Assembly: GCA_030065875.1 (NCBI GenBank)
Contig: JASJCR010000002.1
Location: 16,900 to 80,899, forward strand
Origin: Ardenticatenaceae bacterium
Lineage (GTDB): Bacteria; Chloroflexota; Anaerolineae; Promineifilales; Promineifilaceae
Reading direction: 5' to 3'
Length of the DNA stretch: 64,000 bases
Part shown: one piece after another, positions 44,501-51,917 of the stretch
Layout of the letters: every line of letters starts with the position of its first letter
Numbering within the stretch: the first letter of the stretch is position 1
The notes under the pieces: generated by a model
What the model saw: the letters and a program-made list of their open reading frames with translations, nothing else
Told to the model about the DNA's origin: nothing
Databases searched by the model: none
Position numbers and translations under genes: made by a program

Positions 44501-45096
44501 CACTTGATGCGGAAATCGGTGTAAGGGAGACCGTTCAGGTCAAAGTGCGCTCTCAAAATCTGCCCACGGTTCAATATCATCATCAAATCAAAATATTGGT
44601 AGATGATGGCACCTTACCGGAGACGTTTCAGACGTTTTTGCCGGTAATATATTCAAACAGTGCGGAATTTCTGCCTGATTTAGTGATTGAAAATGTCAAC
44701 TTTGACAAATTCAACATTCAGTTTGATATCGTGAACGTGGGAAGATCGGCCATTTATGATTCATTTTGGATTGACGGGTATATCAATCCCGACCGGCCGC
44801 CCACTGGCGTCAACGATACCCATGAATTGATCGCCCCGGAGGGGATGGTGTGGGCCATTGACGTCCAGGATTTACCGCTTCAACCGGGCGAACGGATATC
44901 TTTAAATTTGACCAGCTTGCAATTTGATGAGGAACGCAGCGATTATTCCTATCCGTTTGACGCTCAAACAATCTTTTATTTACAGGTTGATTCGGCAAAT
45001 GAGGGCGGCACCTATGGCGGGGTCTTAGAAAGTCATGAGGCTGAAGGAGAAGCATACAACAATATTGTGGGTCCGTTAAGCCCCACCAATCCCTAG
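41512..45096 (+). CDS. Large secreted multidomain protein (1194 aa), no known function
   Basis: The start is a GTG with no obvious ribosome site, giving a signal peptide (MKWHFSWRLWPLLLAFVLLNG, cleavage probably after about residue 26). The region to about 550 is propeller-like, with repeats of W/YVSMANFHVSVFDKEG and SNRWGDYSAMSIDPEDGC (about 498). Next is an Ig-like or Fn3-like domain (about 645-742; VSLSWEADPHAVFYHLEIAT). A concanavalin/MAM-like domain follows (about 756-927; ESFENGLTQWEKAG, WHADQWSLRQGH). A CARDB-like terminal domain (about 1050-1190; LVIENVNFDKFNIQFDIVN) completes it. Such architectures adhere to surfaces or bind extracellular polymers. No peptidase motif was seen. Confidence 0.8.
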   Translation: MKWHFSWRLWPLLLAFVLLNGFFVMGQITATNRFYDHRQSNRGASDNSSQEIVVGSLVTPGISPPLSRIPFLAADLTLNREVNPRHDPLLYDRPQELEMGSVEIDPLLSLSASQTGQSPPVQRSFEGTTACPGCKPADPVGDVGLNHYVSMANFHVSVFDKEGELLVGPVPFDQIFAHQGGQCGTQNAGDPVVLYDSLADRWLLSQFAAPNHLCVAVSTGGDPTGTYFTYEFDTIKFPDYFKFGVWDDGYYMSANERFYTAYAFDRQAMVEGRPAHFQKFSGGENFLMPADLDGLRPPPANSPHLFYTFKNSTFHGGDDRLELYRFAVDWQTPQNSSFDLYKTVPLTPFRYTPCGYFQLNCIPQKSSQQRLDAIAEWPMFRFAYRRFPDREKMVGAFTVGGGYGEAGAAIRWFELSRFGDGEWGLSQEGTQDEGDGLDRFNPSIAMDQNGSIALGYSTSSASTFPDIRFAVNDFSDPAGTMRQETRMQRGFASQIGSNRWGDYSAMSIDPEDGCTFFYTNQYYPASDKQWQVRVGTFTLESCTVPTITLYTAPEVQTACVGGTADYEIISTRLVGFDEEIALSVEGLPNSAAVTISGWRSGSEPQVEQANLQLSGLPQGSYEFKVMGTAESVTTFAPAVLHMLPELDRPLTLRTINWIEQNAEGVSLSWEADPHAVFYHLEIATDENFADLVFSDSSIRDNRFSLSLAPNQPYYWRVRPINNCGHGPVSEVRAFVTTPAVGQCPLGSVTMTHYQESFENGLTQWEKAGVLPSWHADQWSLRQGHFATAVGANQLADQQLISPILKLPPENFGAVLHFKQTGNIEGNDAFDICWDGAMLEASADQGATWHGVGNHILVGGYDGIISNNYGNPAVGESAWCKNRSNWEETIVDLSSYQGQDIQLRYRLTSDRSITNGDWSLDDIAVQSCVPEVQFLSEVATLVGKPGETLSSEIVLRRITPSEKRYAIEFDSQWSVESLSTFDFSAAQLLTVPVSITIPLDAEIGVRETVQVKVRSQNLPTVQYHHQIKILVDDGTLPETFQTFLPVIYSNSAEFLPDLVIENVNFDKFNIQFDIVNVGRSAIYDSFWIDGYINPDRPPTGVNDTHELIAPEGMVWAIDVQDLPLQPGERISLNLTSLQFDEERSDYSYPFDAQTIFYLQVDSANEGGTYGGVLESHEAEGEAYNNIVGPLSPTNP

Positions 45097-45162
45097 AAAA
45101 ATTGTGATTTTTCTTTGTCCTCCCGCCAACTCGAGTTATAGTCACCGGTCAGGAAAAATGGA

Positions 45163-45834
45163 ATGAGTAACCTGGAATTAATCGAGCAGCCCTTGGCTGA
45201 GGTGCTGCAGCAGTTATCTAACGCCACCCCCACCCCCGGAGGAGGAGCGGCTGCAGCCGCGGCAGGGGCAATGGCGGCGGCCCTTTTGCAAATGGTGGCG
45301 GCCTCAACCCTGAAGCGCCGCCGCTATCAGGCTGCCTGGCCGGCCGCCAAAGCCGCCCAGACCCGTCTGCCCGACATTCAGCAGCAGCTTTCTCTGGCTG
45401 TTTCGGAAGATGCCGTGGTTTACAGGCAGGTGGTAGTGCTCCTCGCTCATCAAAATGAAGCCAACAGCACCACCGCGATTCAGGCGATCGAAGATGCCCT
45501 GACCGCCGCTGCCCAGGTTCCGCTCAAAGTGGCCAAACTGTCTGCGGAACTGATAGAAATCGGGGTGGCGCTCACCCAGACAGGCAACGCCCATGCGGCC
45601 GCGGATGGCGCGGCGGCCTGTCACCTAGCCCTGGCGGCTTTAAAAAGCTCAACCACCAACGTAAAAGTCAATTTGCGAAATGTAACGAACGAGAAACTGA
45701 AGAAGAGCTGGATCAATCAGGTAGATCGTCTGGCCCTGGATGCGGAAGAAGCCGCGTCAAATCTCGATCAGGTGGTCCACCAACGACTGGAAAATCAGGC
45801 CAACTCCCCCCGGCGCGTCCGACGAAAGAAATAG
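45163..45834 (+). CDS. Methenyl-THF cyclohydrolase/formimino-THF cyclodeaminase
   Basis: Folate C1 enzyme of 223 residues in the FTCD_C fold (FchA-like). It starts with ATPTPGGGAAAAAAGAMAAALLQMVAASTLKR, in which TPGGGAA (about 22-28) is the family's substrate-binding loop. The rest is an all-helical bundle (HAAADGAAACHLALAAL, NVKVNLRNVTNEKL). Stand-alone versions convert methenyl-THF to formyl-THF or release ammonia from formimino-THF; the direction cannot be read. The P450 start lies two bases after the stop, so the two are one transcript. Confidence 0.92.
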   Translation: MSNLELIEQPLAEVLQQLSNATPTPGGGAAAAAAGAMAAALLQMVAASTLKRRRYQAAWPAAKAAQTRLPDIQQQLSLAVSEDAVVYRQVVVLLAHQNEANSTTAIQAIEDALTAAAQVPLKVAKLSAELIEIGVALTQTGNAHAAADGAAACHLALAALKSSTTNVKVNLRNVTNEKLKKSWINQVDRLALDAEEAASNLDQVVHQRLENQANSPRRVRRKK

Positions 45835-45835
45835 C

Positions 45836-47164
45836 GTGAACAATATCCCCGGTCCAACGTCAGGAATAACCTTGCAGGATGCCCGGCGGCTGCAGGCCGA
45901 CACCCTTGGTTTTTTGCTAGATGCCGTGGCAGATTATGGGGATTTGCTTTGTTATCCAATCGGTTTCTGGAAGGTCTATGTCTTGTCACATCCCGATTAT
46001 GTGCAGCATGTCCTGTTGGATAATTGGCGTAACTTCTCCCGGCAGACGTTCCAGTTTCAACAATTTGCCCGCGTAACCGGGCAGGGACTCTTAACAACCT
46101 CTGGGGAGTATTGGCAGCGCCATCGCCGCCTCGTTCAGCCCGCATTTCACCGTCGGCATCTTTCTGGTATGACGGCCGGTATGTTTCGGGCGGTTGAGCG
46201 GATGAGCGACCGCTGGCAGGAAAAGCTGCGCGGAAAGGCGGCCGTTGAATTGGATCTCGATCGCGAGCTTTTGCGATTAGCCCTCGAAATAATTGGAGAA
46301 TCTCTGTTTTCTCTTGATTTGACCCGCGAAGCAGCGGAACTGTCTCAAGAACTTTTGGAGCTGATGCACTACGTCATTTATCGCTCGCAAAATCTTTTGG
46401 CCCTGCCGGATTGGGTGCCAACAGCGCGTAATCGGCGTTTCCGGACGCGGCTGAAGCGGCTTGACCAGCTCGTAGCGCAAATGATCAGTAACCGTCGGCG
46501 GGTTGGCCATCCGCGAGATGATTTTTTAGGGCTGCTTTTAGGATTAGATGGTGAAGGGGTATCTGATCGGGAAATACGTGATGAAGTGGTGACGGCGATC
46601 ATCGCTGGATATGAAACGGTGGCCAGCGGCATGGGGTGGGTTTTTAAACTGTTGATTGATCATCCGGCAGCGGCCGATCAAATAAGACAGGAGTTTGTCC
46701 GCACTGAAATGACTTTTGAGGGTTTGGCGCATGCCCCTTATCTCAATCAGGTTATTCAGGAAGCATTTCGGCTTTATCCCCCTTCGTGGTTGATGACTCG
46801 TCGGGCGATTCAGGCGGATCAAATTGGCCCCTACGAACTGCCGGCGAATGCGCTGGTGGTCATTAGCCCTTATGCGGTGCATCGTCACCGCGATTTTTGG
46901 CCCGATCCGGAACAATTTGATCCTCAACGTTTTGCCGGTGAACCCTTGCACCAGCACAAATTTGCCCATATTCCCTTTGGTGGGGGACCTCACCTTTGTA
47001 TCGGGAAGCCGCTGGCCATGCTTGAAGCTTCTGTCACCTTGGCTGGTCTGCTGCCACATTTCGACTTTTTGCCACCCGATTCTGGTGTGATGCCGATTGT
47101 GAATCCCCAGGTGACCCTGCGGCCGTTTCCCGAGCTGCGGGTTAAGATTGAAAATAGGGGTTAG
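45836..47164 (+). CDS. Cytochrome P450
   Basis: Heme monooxygenase of 442 residues, soluble, starting at GTG 45836. Signature motifs are I-helix AGYETVAS (about 259-266), ExxR in QEAFRLYPP (about 312-320), a PERF-like QFDPQRFAG region and the heme loop FGGGPHLCIGKPLA with its cysteine ligand (about 393). The sequence is close to bacterial CYP class proteins that use ferredoxin or flavodoxin. No redox partner gene lies next to it, so the electron donor must be elsewhere. Translational coupling with the cyclodeaminase is likely. The substrate is unknown. The stop TAG is part of a degenerate heptamer array. Confidence 0.95.
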   Translation: MNNIPGPTSGITLQDARRLQADTLGFLLDAVADYGDLLCYPIGFWKVYVLSHPDYVQHVLLDNWRNFSRQTFQFQQFARVTGQGLLTTSGEYWQRHRRLVQPAFHRRHLSGMTAGMFRAVERMSDRWQEKLRGKAAVELDLDRELLRLALEIIGESLFSLDLTREAAELSQELLELMHYVIYRSQNLLALPDWVPTARNRRFRTRLKRLDQLVAQMISNRRRVGHPRDDFLGLLLGLDGEGVSDREIRDEVVTAIIAGYETVASGMGWVFKLLIDHPAAADQIRQEFVRTEMTFEGLAHAPYLNQVIQEAFRLYPPSWLMTRRAIQADQIGPYELPANALVVISPYAVHRHRDFWPDPEQFDPQRFAGEPLHQHKFAHIPFGGGPHLCIGKPLAMLEASVTLAGLLPHFDFLPPDSGVMPIVNPQVTLRPFPELRVKIENRG

Positions 47165-47208
47165 GTTATAGGTGTATGAGTGTATTGGTTATTAGGTTCT
47201 ATTAAAGG
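47161..47208. repeat. Degenerate heptamer repeat at the P450 stop codon
   Basis: Words such as GGTTATA, GGTGTAT and GAGTGTA repeat with approximate period 7 beginning in the P450 stop codon (TTAGGTTATAGG). Less regular than the other arrays. Confidence 0.45.
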
Positions 47209-47251
47209 GTTAGTTTACCATCAGGTCAGGCACTTTAGTCCCGCATTATTG

Positions 47252-47403
47252 AACATTTACAAATAAATGCGGATATGGACCGACTTTCAAAACAGGCCCG
47301 TCATCCCCGCGAAAGCGGGGATCCATCGGTGACAGTCCAATGGATTCCCGCTTTCGCGGGAATGACGTGGCTAAATCGGTGTTTATTTGTCAAAACTCAA
47401 AAA
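47252..47403 (-). mobile_element. Core copy of the MITE-like element (reverse orientation)
   Basis: This copy matches the 28001-28150 core in reverse orientation: AACATTTACAAATAAATGCGGATAT to GTGTTTATTTGTCAAAACTC. It contains the palindromes TCATCCCCGCGAAAGCGGGGATCC and TGGATTCCCGCTTTCGCGGGAATG. No 16-bp terminal repeats are found on its flanks. Confidence 0.78.
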
Positions 47404-47494
47404 TGCGGGGGTGAAGAAATATCCCAAAGTCAACATAGCCTAGTTATTGATAATTGATTATTCTTTTGCGGGGAAGTGTGCCTATTCGGGCAAT

Positions 47495-47527
47495 TTGACA
47501 GACGATGTAATTTAGATTATTATCTAA
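47495..47527 (+). promoter_or_regulatory. Promoter and overlapping operator of the ArsR-type gene
   Basis: TTGACA (47495-47500, perfect), 17 bp, then TATTAT (47518-47523, five of six). The palindrome TTAGAT-TATT-ATCTAA (47512-47527) spans the whole -10 box, 41 bp before the ATG at 47568. A repressor bound there would block RNA polymerase. The ArsR-type protein encoded next is the obvious candidate, making this an autoregulatory site. Confidence 0.8.
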
Positions 47528-47567
47528 CTAATTCGATATATATTTAATTAAGTAGACATTAATCAAA

Positions 47568-48608
47568 ATGAAAACCCCTGAATTGACCTGGCATATAAAC
47601 ACGGCGATCGATTTTTTTGATAGTGCGGCGATTATATTTAATCCGGAATCGTATCAGCTGCGGCCGGCGTGGGCCGCCGGCGTGCGTTCGCGTCTGTCAG
47701 CCGCTGCCAGAGAGACGTTGCAGGCGGTATTTCCCATGCACTGGGTCCCGGTGACCTGGTTTCATCAGATGGATGAACCGGCAACGGCCGAGCAGGCGTT
47801 GGAAATTATGGCCAACACGCCTGCAGAGCAGCGGGTCATGGACCTTTATGATTTTTCCTATAATCCGCCTGAGATGCGGGATATTATCGATCAGATTATG
47901 GATCGTGGTTCATGGCACGAGCAGGAGTACCAAGCGCTGCGCAAGCTGTCGATAAAGGATGGGATAGGAAAGAATAATATAAAGGCCTGGCTCAATTTAC
48001 TGGCCGCGACAAGGCGTTTAGGACCGCTCATTTTGCCAGCGATGGAGGAGTTTTTTGAAATTTTTTATGCGGAAGAGGAAAATCGCGTGCGGCCGTATTT
48101 GATAAAGGCGGCCGCGGAGGGGAAAAAATTGTCCGCAGACGTAGATCTGATCACCCTGCTTGAAACCCTTTCCGAAGGGATTAACTATCATTTGCGGCGC
48201 CCATACAAAAAAATAATTTTTGCCCCTTCGTTTTGGACGACCCCCTTAATCGCCGATATTGAAATTGATCACGACACCCTATTTTTTATTTACGGCGTGC
48301 GGCCGGCTAATGTCCCACTTATTCCTGGTGACCAGGTTCCCAATGTGATGCATCAAGCCTTAAAAACGTTGGCGGATCCGACCCGGCTCAAAATATTAAA
48401 ATTGCTGCGTCATCAGCCGCACTCCCCAGGGGAATTGGCCAAGGCGCTGCGTCTGCGACCGCCAACTGTCACTCATCACCTGCGTATTCTGCGCCAGGTG
48501 CGCTTGATCCGCATTACCCTTTCTGAGGATGATCGCAAAATTTATGAGTTTCGGCCCGATGGCCTGCGCGGCGTTTTGAACAGCCTTGAGGAATTTTTGG
48601 AACTATAG
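47568..48608 (+). CDS. ArsR-type transcriptional regulator with large N-terminal domain
   Basis: Regulator of 346 residues, three times the usual ArsR length. The C-terminal winged-helix (about 262-340) carries LADPTRLKILKLLRHQPHSP, ELAKALRLRPPTVTHHLRIL (recognition helix) and a DDRKIYEF wing. The N-terminal 255 residues are helical and not recognised, possibly a ligand domain similar to DUF5937-like regulators. No CxC metal site is present. It has a strong promoter with overlapping operator and is followed by aat on the same strand after 56 bp, so it may regulate itself, aat and the MFS gene. Confidence 0.85.
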   Translation: MKTPELTWHINTAIDFFDSAAIIFNPESYQLRPAWAAGVRSRLSAAARETLQAVFPMHWVPVTWFHQMDEPATAEQALEIMANTPAEQRVMDLYDFSYNPPEMRDIIDQIMDRGSWHEQEYQALRKLSIKDGIGKNNIKAWLNLLAATRRLGPLILPAMEEFFEIFYAEEENRVRPYLIKAAAEGKKLSADVDLITLLETLSEGINYHLRRPYKKIIFAPSFWTTPLIADIEIDHDTLFFIYGVRPANVPLIPGDQVPNVMHQALKTLADPTRLKILKLLRHQPHSPGELAKALRLRPPTVTHHLRILRQVRLIRITLSEDDRKIYEFRPDGLRGVLNSLEEFLEL

Positions 48609-48654
48609 CACGGGCCTTCAGCACCGAGCCCAAAGAGACCATCCCTCGTGCTAT
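48605..48654 (+). repeat. Inverted repeat across the stop codon of the ArsR-type gene
   Basis: ATAGCACG (48605-48612, including TAG) pairs with CGTGCTAT (48647-48654), with an inner GGGC/GCCC pair. No T run follows, so termination is uncertain; it may reduce read-through into aat. Confidence 0.4.
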
Positions 48655-48664
48655 TCTGCTAATC

Positions 48665-49318
48665 ATGTCCTCCCTGAAATTAACACCCGAACTGCTTCTC
48701 GCCGCCTACATTCAAGGGATATTCCCCATGTCTCACAACGGGGAATTATTTTGGTATGATCCCGATCCGCGGGCCATATTGCCCCTCGATCACCTTCACG
48801 TTTCACGATCTCTGAAGCGGGTCATGAAGCGCGTCTGGGTGGTTCAGGCGGACAGGTCAAAGAAGCGGTTTCTACCTGGGACGGTAAATCGATCAACCAA
48901 ATTGCCGTTTGAAATTCGGGTGAACAGTGACTTTGGGCAGGTTTTGGTCCATTGTGCTGATCCGCAACGGCCGGGAGCATGGATCAATGAAGACATTATT
49001 AAATCGTATACCCGCTTGCATGAGTTAGGCTGGGCACACTCGGTTGAAACATGGCAAGACGGACGGCTCGTTGGGGGGCTGTACGGGGTTGCCGTGCGCG
49101 GACTATTTGCCGGAGAGGCGATGTTTTCTCACGCCGCAGAAGCCAGCAAAGTTGCCCTGGTTTATCTGGTTCATCATTTGAACGCCCGGGGATTTACTTT
49201 GCTAGATGTTCAATTTAATACGGACCATTTGGCTCAGTTTGGGGTCGTTAATATTTCGCGTGACGCCTACAAAATGAGGCTAGCCCATGCCCTCAAAGTG
49301 CCCTGCGATTTTAGCTGA
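48665..49318 (+). CDS. aat: Leucyl/phenylalanyl-tRNA--protein transferase
   Basis: Adds Leu or Phe from charged tRNA to proteins with N-terminal Lys or Arg, feeding the ClpS/ClpAP N-end rule pathway. The 217 residues show LLAAYIQGIFPMS and WYDPDPRAILPLD near the N-terminus (about 10-45) and the GNAT-like HSVETWQDGRLVGGLYGVAVRGLFAGEAMFS core (about 120-150). Length and motifs match Aat. It lies 24 bp upstream of the MFS gene. Confidence 0.95.
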   Translation: MSSLKLTPELLLAAYIQGIFPMSHNGELFWYDPDPRAILPLDHLHVSRSLKRVMKRVWVVQADRSKKRFLPGTVNRSTKLPFEIRVNSDFGQVLVHCADPQRPGAWINEDIIKSYTRLHELGWAHSVETWQDGRLVGGLYGVAVRGLFAGEAMFSHAAEASKVALVYLVHHLNARGFTLLDVQFNTDHLAQFGVVNISRDAYKMRLAHALKVPCDFS

Positions 49319-49341
49319 TTAATCACTCAGGAGAACCATCA

Positions 49342-50676
49342 ATGACGCAATCTAACCGCCCGACGGGCATGACCGCTTTTTTAGTTTTGTGGATCGGCCA
49401 GGTTGTTTCCCTTTTGGGGACCGCCATGACCCAGTTTGCCCTAACGATTTGGGCCTTTGAAGAAACCGGTCAAGCCACCGCCCTGGCCCTGGTTGGCTTT
49501 TTTTACATCACCCCAATGCTCCTGCTTAGCCCCTTTGCCGGGGCGGTTGTCGATCGCTCGAATCGCAAGATGATGATGATCGTCAGCGATTTGGGAGCGG
49601 GTGTGGCTACCATTACGGTTTTGATTCTTTTTAACCTCGGTATTTTGGAAGTGTGGCACCTCTATATCACGGCCGCCCTGACCGGCGCAACAGAGTCGTT
49701 TCAGTGGCCGGCATACTCTGCTTCGCTGTCAACGATGATCAAGAAAGAGCAGTACGGCCGGGCCCACGGATTAACGTCGCTGGCTGAAAATGGCTCCCGA
49801 ATTTTTGCCCCGATTCTCGGGGCGGCCCTATTTGGATTCTTTGGTCTGGGGACGATATTGCTCATCGATATTGTGACATTTTCCGCATCGGTTGGCGCAC
49901 TGCTCTTTATCATTATCCCGCAGCCGGAAAAAACAGAAGAAGGAGAAGCCAGTCGGGGAAGTTTCTTGCAGGAATCGATGTTTGGTTTTCGCTATATCTG
50001 GAAGCGCAAATCTTTATTAGGCATGCAAACCGTCTTTTTAGTGGGCAACTTCTTTGCCACCATCGCATTTACGCTGATCGCACCCATGATTTTGGCTCGC
50101 ACCGGGAGTGATGAAATTATTCTAGGATCGGTTCAGTCGGTTGGCGCAGTGGGGGGCGTGATTGGGGCAGCGATTATGGGGGCCTGGGGCGGTCCCAAAA
50201 AATTGGTTCATGGGGTGTTTATCGGCTGGATGATCAGCGGTTTTCTGGGAATCCTGCCGTTTGGTCTCAGCCAGTCGACTATCATCTGGGCCACGACCTC
50301 ATTTATTGGGGCAACCATGATCCCTTTGATCAACGGGTCGAATCAGGCGATATGGCAGCGAAAGGTGCCGGCCGATTTGCAGGGCCGGGTCTTCTCGATT
50401 CGGCGGCTGATCGCCTGGCTGGTCAACCCGTTGGGAACTTTGATTGCCGGCCCTCTGGCCGATCAGATTATGGAGCCGGCCATGGCCGTTAATGGTGCCC
50501 TGTCTTCTTCGCTGGGCTGGATTTTTGGCACGGGGCCCGGAGCTGGTATGGCGGTGATTGTGTCGTTTTCCGGTTTGATGGCCGCTTTTTCCGGCCTGTG
50601 GCCATATTTTGTGCGCATCGTTCGTGAAATTGAAGTTATAATGCCGGATCATGATCAGGCTGTCCCTGCAGACTGA
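49342..50676 (+). CDS. MFS transporter (DHA3/EntS-like efflux group)
   Basis: Twelve-segment carrier of 444 residues with AGGAG before its ATG. The N-terminus FLVLWIGQVVSLLGTAMTQFALTIW and the loop 2-3 motif AGAVVDRSNRKMMMI (about 63-77) are typical of the DHA3 group, which exports drugs or siderophores. The second half has GRVFSIRRLIAWL at the half-repeat. The substrate is unknown. The TGA stop is made by a heptamer array. Confidence 0.87.
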   Translation: MTQSNRPTGMTAFLVLWIGQVVSLLGTAMTQFALTIWAFEETGQATALALVGFFYITPMLLLSPFAGAVVDRSNRKMMMIVSDLGAGVATITVLILFNLGILEVWHLYITAALTGATESFQWPAYSASLSTMIKKEQYGRAHGLTSLAENGSRIFAPILGAALFGFFGLGTILLIDIVTFSASVGALLFIIIPQPEKTEEGEASRGSFLQESMFGFRYIWKRKSLLGMQTVFLVGNFFATIAFTLIAPMILARTGSDEIILGSVQSVGAVGGVIGAAIMGAWGGPKKLVHGVFIGWMISGFLGILPFGLSQSTIIWATTSFIGATMIPLINGSNQAIWQRKVPADLQGRVFSIRRLIAWLVNPLGTLIAGPLADQIMEPAMAVNGALSSSLGWIFGTGPGAGMAVIVSFSGLMAAFSGLWPYFVRIVREIEVIMPDHDQAVPAD

Positions 50677-50707
50677 CGAGAGACGAGAGACGGCGACTTG
50701 ACATAAA
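50675..50707 (+). repeat. Heptamer array (GAGAGAC) ending in TTGACATAAA
   Basis: Starting in the MFS stop, GACGAGA-GACGAGA-GACGGCGAC is followed by TTGACATAAA (50698-50707). Here the box is followed at 17 bp by GATACT, so it could act as a promoter. Confidence 0.6.
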
Positions 50708-50731
50708 AATGAGATGCAGCGATACTCAATG

Positions 50732-50829
50732 AATAGCCAATAGCCAATAGCCAATAGCCAATAGCCAATAGCCAATAGCCAATAGCCAATAGCCAATAGC
50801 CAATAGCCAATAACCAATAACCAATAACC
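50732..50829. repeat. Perfect heptamer array (AATAGCC x11 + AATAACC x3)
   Basis: Ninety-eight bases of 7-base units, 11 identical and three variant, ending 67 bp before the trmB start. It is the longest and purest array in the window. The units produce misleading open frames in several frames. Confidence 0.97.
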
Positions 50830-50896
50830 AATATACTAATAAACCAATCCACCAATCCACCACGATTTCCCCCCCCGTGCGCTATACTTGCCTGTT

Positions 50897-51904
50897 ATGA
50901 CCCTCAAAGCATATGATGTATCCCGGTTGGCGTGGCCGACAGATTGGGATTCTTTATTTGGCCGGTCGGGGCCTTTGTTTGTCGAAATCGGCTTTGGCAA
51001 CGCTGAATTCCTGGTCGATTTGGCCGTTCGTCATCCGGATGCCAATATGATCGGGGTGGAAATCTCTCTGCCCTCAATAAAAAAAGCGGAGCGCAAAGCC
51101 GGCCGTCTACCCACTCCAAACGTGGTGTTGGTTCACGGGGATGCGAAGGTACTTCTTTGGGGGGCAATCCAGCGGCCGGTTGACCGGTTCTATATCAACT
51201 TTCCCGATCCGTGGCACAAAGCTGCCCATCACCACCGCAAGCTCATCAACGATCATTTTTTAACGTTGCTGGCCGGTCGAATGGCTGAAGGCGGGCAGCT
51301 CAATATCGCCACGGATGATCCGGGGTATCAGGAAGTAATCGAGGATTGTCTGGCCCGTACTCCCTATTTTGTTCCTCGTTATAACGAGCCCTATCTTCTA
51401 AACGACCCCGACCGTTTGGTGACCAAATATGAACAGAAGGCCCTCCGTGAAGGCCGTCAGCCGCGTTATTATTTGTGGCGGCGCAATGGCCAACCAGCCG
51501 AATCAAGATTAAAAGCCCCGCAGGAGTTGCAGATGCCCCATGTTGTTGTTCGCTCCCCCCGACCGCTGACTGAAATTGCCGATCGCTTTTCCCCACAGCG
51601 CTTTGATGGTGATATTCCGGTGCGCTTGATCCAGATGTTTCAGGCCCTTGATCCGGCCGACAAGCACCAGGATATGCTGCTGATCGAGACCCACGTCGCT
51701 GAAGACCCGATGCCGCAGCGGGTAGCCCTTTTTATTCAAGCCCGTGCCGATGGAGATTGGTTAATCGCCTGTCATGATTTGGGCTTTCCCCGGCCGACCG
51801 TCGGCATACATACGGCCGTGGGCCGCCTGGTGGAGTGGCTGCTTTCCCTCGATTTGGGGATTGAGATCATTCGCCACAATTTGGCCATAAAAATTGGAAG
51901 CTGA
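50897..51904 (+). CDS. trmB: tRNA (guanine-N7)-methyltransferase with C-terminal extension
   Basis: Methylates G46 in the tRNA variable loop. From ATG 50897 it has 335 residues; an in-frame TTG three codons upstream is less likely. SAM motif FVEIGFGNAEFLVDLA (about 28-43) and the tRNA-binding/catalytic FYINFPDPWHKAAHHHRK (about 100-117) are intact. The last 125 residues (about 210-335) exceed the typical TrmB length of 210-240 and contain LTEIADRFSPQRFDGDIPVRL. A THUMP-type methyltransferase starts 13 bp later, so both are probably one RNA-modification operon. Confidence 0.93.
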   Translation: MTLKAYDVSRLAWPTDWDSLFGRSGPLFVEIGFGNAEFLVDLAVRHPDANMIGVEISLPSIKKAERKAGRLPTPNVVLVHGDAKVLLWGAIQRPVDRFYINFPDPWHKAAHHHRKLINDHFLTLLAGRMAEGGQLNIATDDPGYQEVIEDCLARTPYFVPRYNEPYLLNDPDRLVTKYEQKALREGRQPRYYLWRRNGQPAESRLKAPQELQMPHVVVRSPRPLTEIADRFSPQRFDGDIPVRLIQMFQALDPADKHQDMLLIETHVAEDPMPQRVALFIQARADGDWLIACHDLGFPRPTVGIHTAVGRLVEWLLSLDLGIEIIRHNLAIKIGS

Positions 51905-51917
51905 ACTTCTGGAAATA

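Noticed and set aside
50732..50829. CRISPR array
   Set aside because: Units are 7 bases with no spacers and no cas genes; this is a simple tandem array.
50299..50855. Minus-strand open frames across the AATAGCC array giving repetitive W-L-L-A-I-G-Y peptides
   Set aside because: Any frame stays open in a stop-free heptamer array. The product is a pure repeat translation with no start site, so it is not a gene.
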